Shown here in pieces: positions 63,851 through 64,000 of a stretch of 64,000 nt of DNA. Both the position numbers and the translations under genes were made by a program. The stretch covers positions 7,938,001 to 8,002,000 of the forward strand of contig NC_079876.1 of the NCBI RefSeq assembly GCF_029227915.1, written 5' to 3'. Origin of the DNA: Hydractinia symbiolongicarpus. Lineage: Eukaryota > Cnidaria > Hydrozoa > Anthoathecata > Hydractiniidae. The stretch's first letter is position 1, and every line of letters begins with the position of its first letter. The notes under the pieces were generated by a model. That model made no database searches. It saw only the letters and a program-made list of their open reading frames with translations, and was not told the origin of the DNA.

Positions 63851-64000
63851 GATAATTTAAAAAATCGTTTTGGAAATGAGTTTACTCACAGGGTACTTTC
63901 TTTGTATACATTCAACTATACGGGCCAAGCCTGGGATTTACGGGAAATCGTGGATTTTCGTTTGCTGGCGATTAAACCACTTTCATTAAGCGTCTCAGCA
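63851..64000 (+). repeat. Partial monomers at the window edge
   Basis: The array continues unbroken to the last base, here in the TACTCACAGGGTAC / GCTGGCGATT / CGTCTCAGCA subtype, so the right end of the satellite is outside the window. Confidence 0.95.

Larger units (their letters stand above)
18226..64000 (+). repeat. 203-bp satellite array, right arm
   Basis: This is the same satellite in the opposite orientation, running without interruption to the window edge. Landmarks in order are ATCGTTCGGGAAATGAG, TTTACTCCCTGGGTAC, TTTCTTTGTATAC, GACTATACGGG, TTTACGGGAAAT, TTCGTTTGCCGGCGATTAAA, AGCGTCTCATC, the hairpin, CTACAAGTCTCATGCG and TTTTAGTGGTGAAAA. At least seven recurring subtypes can be told apart by diagnostic bases, for example GGGTCGAGTCCGGGG, ATTCGACTATACGGGCC with GCTGGCGATT, AGCGTCCCATCAAATATG, TTTGAGGGCGATT, and AACGCGGCATGTCG. 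Subtypes are arranged in higher-order repeats of very different length. No gene is visible; the longest frames (120-125 codons) are two adjacent monomers that happen to differ by a multiple of three. Confidence 0.97.

Noticed and set aside
1-64000. CRISPR-like array of direct repeats
   Set aside because: Monomers are contiguous without unique spacers, about 203 bp long and arranged in higher-order repeats, which is satellite organisation.
1-64000. Telomeric repeats, rDNA or microsatellite islands within the array
   Set aside because: No TTAGG, TTAGGG or TTTAGGG runs, no rRNA-like sequence and no long simple repeats were seen; A or T runs stay about ten bases or shorter and belong to the monomer.

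Overview
The whole 64 kb window is one kind of DNA: a tandem satellite array with a basic monomer of about 203 bp (mostly 201-204 bp, about 316 monomers by length). I found no unique sequence, no convincing protein-coding gene, no RNA gene, no CRISPR array and no recognisable transposon. The open reading frames of 61-125 codons are satellite sequence read through. They recur as the same peptides wherever a monomer subtype recurs, and 203 is not a multiple of three, so no frame survives from one monomer to the next. A megabase-style satellite with higher-order structure points to a eukaryotic (peri)centromeric, subtelomeric or other heterochromatic block. I do not recognise the satellite family and cannot name the species. 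One monomer counted by hand is about 37% G+C with 12 CpG, about 1.7 times expectation, which argues against heavy CpG methylation decay and fits many invertebrates better than vertebrates.

Layout. Bases 1-18,225 carry the monomer in one orientation and 18,226-64,000 carry it in the opposite orientation. There is one switch point, at about 18,221-18,226, with a four-A overlap. The two arms form a giant imperfect inverted repeat with about 52 bp between the first pairing monomer segments. Left arm: a nearly exact 5,251-bp tandem duplication (412-5,662 and 5,663-10,913), a 1,410-bp seven-monomer repeat (10,880-13,050), a 598-bp trimer repeat (12,475-14,021), mixed monomers, a copy of the window's first 1.2 kb at 15,987-17,218, two divergent monomers, and a third copy of bases 1-416 that ends at the switch. 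Right arm: mixed monomers, then nested and partly overlapping higher-order repeats of 608, 1,263, 1,399, 2,593, 1,621, about 2,016, 859 and 2,885/3,087 bp. The largest is a 9,422-bp copy (46,195-55,616) followed by a 7,801-bp copy (55,617-63,417); they differ by one 1,621-bp eight-monomer block.

Monomer anatomy in the right-arm orientation: a G+C-richer core (TACGGG, GCCGGCGATTAAAC, GCGTCTCATC), a 9-bp perfect inverted repeat with a 4-base loop, the conserved CTACAAGTCTCATGCG block, and a variable A-rich stretch before ATCGTTCGGG. Many monomers contain TTCG-3N-A-2N-CGGG, one base shorter than the CENP-B box spacing, overlapping a GTATA/TATAC dyad. Some contain a 10-of-11 match to the Pol III B box. 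A 59-bp truncated monomer and an 11-bp-deleted monomer subtype occur in both arms with the same private variants, so they predate the orientation switch or were copied across it. The picture is an actively homogenising satellite evolving by unequal exchange and segmental amplification. Any centromere function is inference.
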